From contig JAKLJI010000032.1 in assembly GCA_023151275.1 (NCBI GenBank), forward strand, positions 1 through 34,876: a stretch of 34,876 bases of DNA, written 5' to 3'. Both the position numbers and the translations under genes were made by a program. Positions 30,342 through 34,876 of the stretch are shown in pieces (position 1 is the stretch's first letter; each line of letters starts with the position of its first letter). This stretch comes from Bacteroidia bacterium (GTDB lineage Bacteria; Bacteroidota; Bacteroidia; UKL13-3). Under the pieces are notes generated by a model, which was not told where the DNA came from, did not search any database, and saw only the letters and a program-made list of their open reading frames with translations.

Positions 30342-33300
30342 ATGAAAAATCGTTACTTAATAATCCTATTAGCATTTCTTTTTTGCCAGACAGTAAAAGC
30401 GCAATGGCGTGAATTGGGTGGAACCGATTCTAGCAATTTCGATTTTCCATTCTTTTATGGTGAAGCTAGCAGCTGGAGTAATATTTATGCAACTAGCGAT
30501 GAGGGAAATTTCCCATCCCTGAATACGTTGAAACATTTTAACGGGATAGGATTTAATCAATCTCTTCAACACAAAACTGCTTACAAAAAAAACAAAGTTA
30601 CTTCCACTGGAGCACTGTATGTTTCTGCAATTGATTCATTCGTAAGGTGGGGACACTCTTTGCCTGATTATTATTCAAAATTGTATAGAAAGAGCGGGAA
30701 TTCTTGGATAAAATATCCAAATACCTTGGGTACGGATACCATATCAATAAGTTCTTTCTCGGTTAGTAATTCAGGGCAAATTTACGCAGTTGCTAAGCTG
30801 GTTTATATTGGCTTTAGCTGGCCAAGTCAGTTTCCGATACCTATTAAATGGAATTCAATTTCAGAGGAGTGGCAAATTTTAAGTGGGGGCGAAAATTGGT
30901 ATTTACCATCAAGTTTAATATCGTCTGGTGTTTACGATTTTGAAATTACTACAGATTGGCTTGGAAATCCCTATATTTTTGGAAGTATTGCTGATTCATC
31001 GGATCAGATATTTATTCTCCGTTGGACTGGTTTTTCATGGACAAGAATCGGTAATGCTCAATTTCCAACCTTCTATCAAAAAGATTCTGTTATTATTAAT
31101 GGTAACAGGGTATATTCTAGAGGATTTGTTGAATCACTTGTTGCTTCCGGACCAAACGATGTGTATGTGGAAGGTGAGTTATACAATGCCAATGATTCCC
31201 CTTATGTTGCTCATTGGGATGGGACAAAATGGGAAGAGTTGAAGGGGGTTTCAATTGATTACCGGGGACTTATCGGTAATCTTCAACTTTCACCCATAGG
31301 GGATGTTTATGTTGGTGGATGGTTAAGCGATAATCTGCAAAGACCCGGTATTTACAAATGGAATAAATCATTTTGGACGTATATCCCAATGGATACAATT
31401 ACCGATTTTGCTTGGTATAATAATAACAACCTAATTTATACCAATGTAATTAATTTACAGCCCATATACTCCGATTCTTTTGGAAGGGTTGCAGTTATTG
31501 GAAATCTGAAAAATGGGAATGGGAAATACTACGTTGCACAGTTTGACCCTGTAAACAAAATTCCTGTTTTCAAGTATGGGAATACTTCTCAAGTTTTTGT
31601 ACGTGTCAACTCCGGTGCGGTTTCCTTTGCCAATGAATTGATGTTTACAGATTCAGATGTTGCCCAATACGAATATTTTACGGTTTCAAAGTGGCCACAA
31701 CATGGCACTTTATTCACTGGAAATCACGCACAAAGTGGAGTTGATATAAGCCCACTAGGTTGGACATATTCACCGGATAACAACTATTCCGGTCAGGATA
31801 CTATTGTAATTCGGGTAGACGACGGGCATGGGGGTCTGGTTAAGAAAACGCTTGTAATTACCGTTTCAAATCCGATTGCAGGAGTTATTTCGGCAAATCA
31901 AACCATTTGCACGGGCACCCAACCTGCCGCAATAAGTTTAACAGGTTCTGTGGGCTATGTACAATGGCAGGTTTCAACCAATGGTTTTGTATTCAATAAT
32001 ATTGCTGGCGCAAGTTCAGCAATACTTAGTCCTGCAGCTATGGGCAATCTAATTGCAACCAGGTATTACCGTGCCGTTGTTTCGGCAGGTGTTATGAGTG
32101 TTACTAGCGCAACAAGTACTGTTGCAATTAGTCCTTGCACCAGCGCATATCTTTATGATATTCAGCTCAGCAAAAACACATTGGCTCCTTTCTTTTCGAT
32201 GTACGATACAGCTTATTCAGCAGTGTTTAATTACTCGGATTCGGTTGTGAAGTTTACCTTAACTCAGGAAGATGTACTTGCCAATTCAAGAATACGCAAG
32301 AACAATGGAGCATGGACATCATTAACCCATCTGGTTCAAAGTGGAGATTTTGTTTTGGGACTTGGTTCGAATAATTATCAGGTTCAAGTTACCTCGGCAA
32401 ATAACCAAAATACCTTTACCTATTATTTAAACCTTTACCGAACCGGACTTCCACCAACAATAACTTCAATCAATAGAATTCAATCCAGAATTGGGCAAAC
32501 TGTCAGAGTCATTGGGTCAGGATTTAATTCCACCCCTTCAAACAATAAAATTAACCTTAGGTCAATTCAAACAAGTCCAATAAGCACTTCCGGAGATACC
32601 TTAATGGATTTTGTTTTTCCGGCTGGAGCTTCAATTTCTGAAGTAGGGGTATATAATCTGGCTACAAATCTCTCAGCAACTTCATCCCAACAAATCGTAC
32701 CAACATTTTCTCCAAGCAAGGATACCTTACTGGCAAGTGATTTTTCTGCTGCAACGGATTTGAATACGTTAAGCTCCGGAGCAAAAAATGTATTTGCAGA
32801 TTTGGATGGGGATAGCAAAACGGATTTGGTGGTTGCAAACTCAGGTAGTTCCAGTGTTTCAATATATCCTTCAACTTCCACCCTTGGAACTATTTCATTT
32901 GGAACAAGAATTGATATTTCAGTTGGTTCTTGGTGGTCGGGGTCGCCTGATTTTATTAGGGCAGCTGACCTAGATGGCGATGGGAAACTCGATTTGGTAT
33001 TTACCATGCCCGGTGGTTCAACAATTTCGGTATTGCATAACCTTTCCACCGCAGGAAATATAAGTTTTGACCCAGTGCAAAATTTTTCAGGTCTGTTTGC
33101 AAGTGCAAGTGATTTAGAGATTGCAGATGTTAATATGGATGGCAAACTTGATATTGTTTATCCAAATGGAATGTACAATGTTTCTTGTTTACTCAACCAA
33201 AGTTTACCGGGTACAATTAATTTAGGTAATAGACTTGATATTTCATTCGGAGGTAATCCTTCTGCTATAGCCATTGCAGACTATGATTTGGATAATAAAC

Positions 33301-34748
33301 CAGATTTGGCCGTAAGTTGGCAATCGGATACACTTTTAACCATTTACAGGAATACGAGTACTGGCCAAGTTGCTTCCTTTGCCGCAGGAATTGATATTGC
33401 ATGCGGTTTAAATCCCAATTCCCTTCAATCTGCGGATTTAAATGGCGATACAAAAAATGATTTATTCGGAACTTTGTATGCAGGAGGAATTTTCTTTATT
33501 AAAAATACAAGTACACTAAATTCATTATCCTTTGCGGGCTTCCAAAATCTATCCGGTTCATCTGTTAATTCAGTAGCCTTAAGTTCGGATTTTAATGGTG
33601 ATGGTAAACCGGATATTTCTTTTTTAGGTGGAAATTCTCCTTGGTCAAACTCAATTTTTATTGCTAGAAATACCAGCAGTTCAGGACAAATAACTTTTTC
33701 AAATCCGGTTGAAATTGGTTCTAATCCATTTCAAACAATTTATTTTTATCAATCTGTGGATTTGGATAGCGATGGCAAATCAGATTTTGCATCGGTAAGA
33801 TACAATGGAAATGCTTATGTGAATTCGGTAATAAAAAACAATCTTCAATGCAGCAATTCCTACCTACATGGGATATCCTTGAGTCAAGGAGTACTTGCAC
33901 CAGTTTTTGATTCATTAAAATTAGACTATTTAGTTAATGTTGCAAATGCTGTAAGTTCAATTCAATTAACTACAGTTTTTGGGCAGCCTCTTCAAACCGT
34001 AAATTGGAGGATCAATGGAGGAGTTAACACTGGAATTAGTAATAATGTTGCAAGTGCATCAATTCCAATTTCTACCGGAAATAACCTTCTTGAAATATTG
34101 GTTACCGGCTCTGATGGATTAAGTCATCAAACCTATTCATTAACCCTATTTAGAGATCCGGTGGTTCCTCCTTCACTATTTGTTACGGTTGAGGTTTTTC
34201 CGCAAGGTCTTTTTGATGGATTTAGCGGCTTAGTTGCTGCACCTTACAATGCAAATAATTCCTATCCTGGAGCCCTGGCAGATACAATAACCATTGAACT
34301 TCATGATACCGGTTCAGGGTTTCCATTGGCATTTTCATGGACCGGGGAATTGTGGACATCCGGAACTACCAATGCTGAATTTTCTTATTTAGCAGATGGA
34401 AAGCTTTTTTATTTAGTAGTTAAGCATAGGAATTCTGTTGAAACATGGAGTGCAAATCCAATTATCATTTCGAATTTAGTTTCTTATTCCTTTGCAGATA
34501 GTGATACAAGTGCTTATGGAAATAACCTGATTAGTTTGGGGAATGGAATTTATGGTATTTATGCAGGTGATATTAACCAGGATGGTTCAGTCGATTTTTT
34601 GGATTATCCGGATTTAGATCTAGGTGCATTAAATGGGGATTTGGGTTATTTGGTTACAGATTTGAATGGAGATGCTTCGGTAGACTTTTTGGATTACCCT
34701 TTAATTGATTTGAATGCTTTAAATGGTGTGGTTATTCAACGACCCTAA
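30342..34748 (+). CDS. Large secreted FG-GAP/cadherin-like protein with C-terminal tandem dockerin-like loops
   Basis: The ATG at 30342 is chosen because it begins a signal peptide (MKNRYLIILLAFLFCQTVKAQ); the frame also opens at 30288. The 1468-residue product has a propeller-like N-terminal half (about 25-425, repeated WDG/KWN strands). A cadherin-like domain (about 428-507), an Ig-like domain (about 514-602) and a cadherin-like beta-sandwich (about 602-697) follow. Then come an IPT/TIG domain (about 702-787), seven FG-GAP/VCBS repeats with calcium loops such as DLDGDGKLD (about 820-1150) and a second cadherin-like sandwich (about 1172-1273). The end carries two loops, DINQDGSVDFLD and DLNGDASVDFLD (about 1411-1460), like dockerin EF-hands. 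No T9SS sorting domain was recognised. A surface, calcium-dependent adhesion role is inferred. Confidence 0.85.
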   Translation: MKNRYLIILLAFLFCQTVKAQWRELGGTDSSNFDFPFFYGEASSWSNIYATSDEGNFPSLNTLKHFNGIGFNQSLQHKTAYKKNKVTSTGALYVSAIDSFVRWGHSLPDYYSKLYRKSGNSWIKYPNTLGTDTISISSFSVSNSGQIYAVAKLVYIGFSWPSQFPIPIKWNSISEEWQILSGGENWYLPSSLISSGVYDFEITTDWLGNPYIFGSIADSSDQIFILRWTGFSWTRIGNAQFPTFYQKDSVIINGNRVYSRGFVESLVASGPNDVYVEGELYNANDSPYVAHWDGTKWEELKGVSIDYRGLIGNLQLSPIGDVYVGGWLSDNLQRPGIYKWNKSFWTYIPMDTITDFAWYNNNNLIYTNVINLQPIYSDSFGRVAVIGNLKNGNGKYYVAQFDPVNKIPVFKYGNTSQVFVRVNSGAVSFANELMFTDSDVAQYEYFTVSKWPQHGTLFTGNHAQSGVDISPLGWTYSPDNNYSGQDTIVIRVDDGHGGLVKKTLVITVSNPIAGVISANQTICTGTQPAAISLTGSVGYVQWQVSTNGFVFNNIAGASSAILSPAAMGNLIATRYYRAVVSAGVMSVTSATSTVAISPCTSAYLYDIQLSKNTLAPFFSMYDTAYSAVFNYSDSVVKFTLTQEDVLANSRIRKNNGAWTSLTHLVQSGDFVLGLGSNNYQVQVTSANNQNTFTYYLNLYRTGLPPTITSINRIQSRIGQTVRVIGSGFNSTPSNNKINLRSIQTSPISTSGDTLMDFVFPAGASISEVGVYNLATNLSATSSQQIVPTFSPSKDTLLASDFSAATDLNTLSSGAKNVFADLDGDSKTDLVVANSGSSSVSIYPSTSTLGTISFGTRIDISVGSWWSGSPDFIRAADLDGDGKLDLVFTMPGGSTISVLHNLSTAGNISFDPVQNFSGLFASASDLEIADVNMDGKLDIVYPNGMYNVSCLLNQSLPGTINLGNRLDISFGGNPSAIAIADYDLDNKPDLAVSWQSDTLLTIYRNTSTGQVASFAAGIDIACGLNPNSLQSADLNGDTKNDLFGTLYAGGIFFIKNTSTLNSLSFAGFQNLSGSSVNSVALSSDFNGDGKPDISFLGGNSPWSNSIFIARNTSSSGQITFSNPVEIGSNPFQTIYFYQSVDLDSDGKSDFASVRYNGNAYVNSVIKNNLQCSNSYLHGISLSQGVLAPVFDSLKLDYLVNVANAVSSIQLTTVFGQPLQTVNWRINGGVNTGISNNVASASIPISTGNNLLEILVTGSDGLSHQTYSLTLFRDPVVPPSLFVTVEVFPQGLFDGFSGLVAAPYNANNSYPGALADTITIELHDTGSGFPLAFSWTGELWTSGTTNAEFSYLADGKLFYLVVKHRNSVETWSANPIIISNLVSYSFADSDTSAYGNNLISLGNGIYGIYAGDINQDGSVDFLDYPDLDLGALNGDLGYLVTDLNGDASVDFLDYPLIDLNALNGVVIQRP

Positions 34749-34876
34749 TCCTATTCGGTTTTGTTTTATTTGTTTGAGTGAACAATTTGAGTGTTTAATA
34801 GCTAAGAAATACTGATTCACACCCGTCCAAGACGTTTTAAATTAGGGTAAAAAAAAAGGAGTTGGTCTGGATAAAA

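Noticed and set aside
34749-34876. Possible downstream gene or RNA at the right edge
   Set aside because: No convincing start, promoter box, hairpin or frame; too short to judge.

Overview
The window is chromosomal DNA from a member of the Bacteroidota. The evidence is a very large secreted protein with a type IX secretion (T9SS) C-terminal sorting domain, a GldL-family motor protein, Bacteroidota-restricted families (DUF3822, DUF4199), promoter boxes of the TAnnTTTG type, little Shine-Dalgarno signal, and a moderately AT-rich composition. Gene content does not fix the class; no rRNA, tRNA, CRISPR array, insertion sequence or prophage was seen.

Layout. 1-1611 (minus): a tight three-gene operon encoding a coiled-coil membrane protein, a short GldL and the start of a divergent GldM-like protein that runs off the left edge. 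This looks like a paralogous GldLM ion-driven motor without gldK in front. 1718-2863 (plus): a GNAT acetyltransferase and an FMN reductase. 2922-8264 (minus): a PolX-type HhH/PHP protein whose polymerase active site is degraded, a GC-rich structured intergenic element, DUF4199 and DUF1801 proteins, an EamA transporter and a beta-CASP metallo-beta-lactamase nuclease. 8376-9489: upp (plus) and a hotdog thioesterase (minus). 9583-11437 (plus): a DUF3822 protein, an RsmD-type methyltransferase and coaD in overlapping or near-abutting order.

11705-17914 (plus) is one 2069-residue T9SS cargo built of two beta-helix modules, closed by a clear intrinsic terminator. 18190-26348 (plus) is an operon-like run of CutC, beta-mannosidase (GH2), beta-hexosaminidase (GH20) and a transglutaminase/PNGase-like protein. 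Three of the four have signal peptides, and together they suggest breakdown of glycoprotein (N-glycan-like) material. 26457-28046 (plus) is a compact XRE regulator / ImmA-IrrE protease / PIN nuclease module with a palindrome over its promoter. It is the best candidate for a stress-response, toxin-antitoxin or defence system here. 28131-30145 holds a NUDIX hydrolase head-to-head with pyrE, followed by a plsC-type acyltransferase. 30342-34748 is a second large secreted protein (FG-GAP repeats, cadherin-like domains and a C-terminal pair of dockerin-like calcium loops) without a recognisable T9SS sorting domain.

Functions rest on motifs read by eye; no database search was run.
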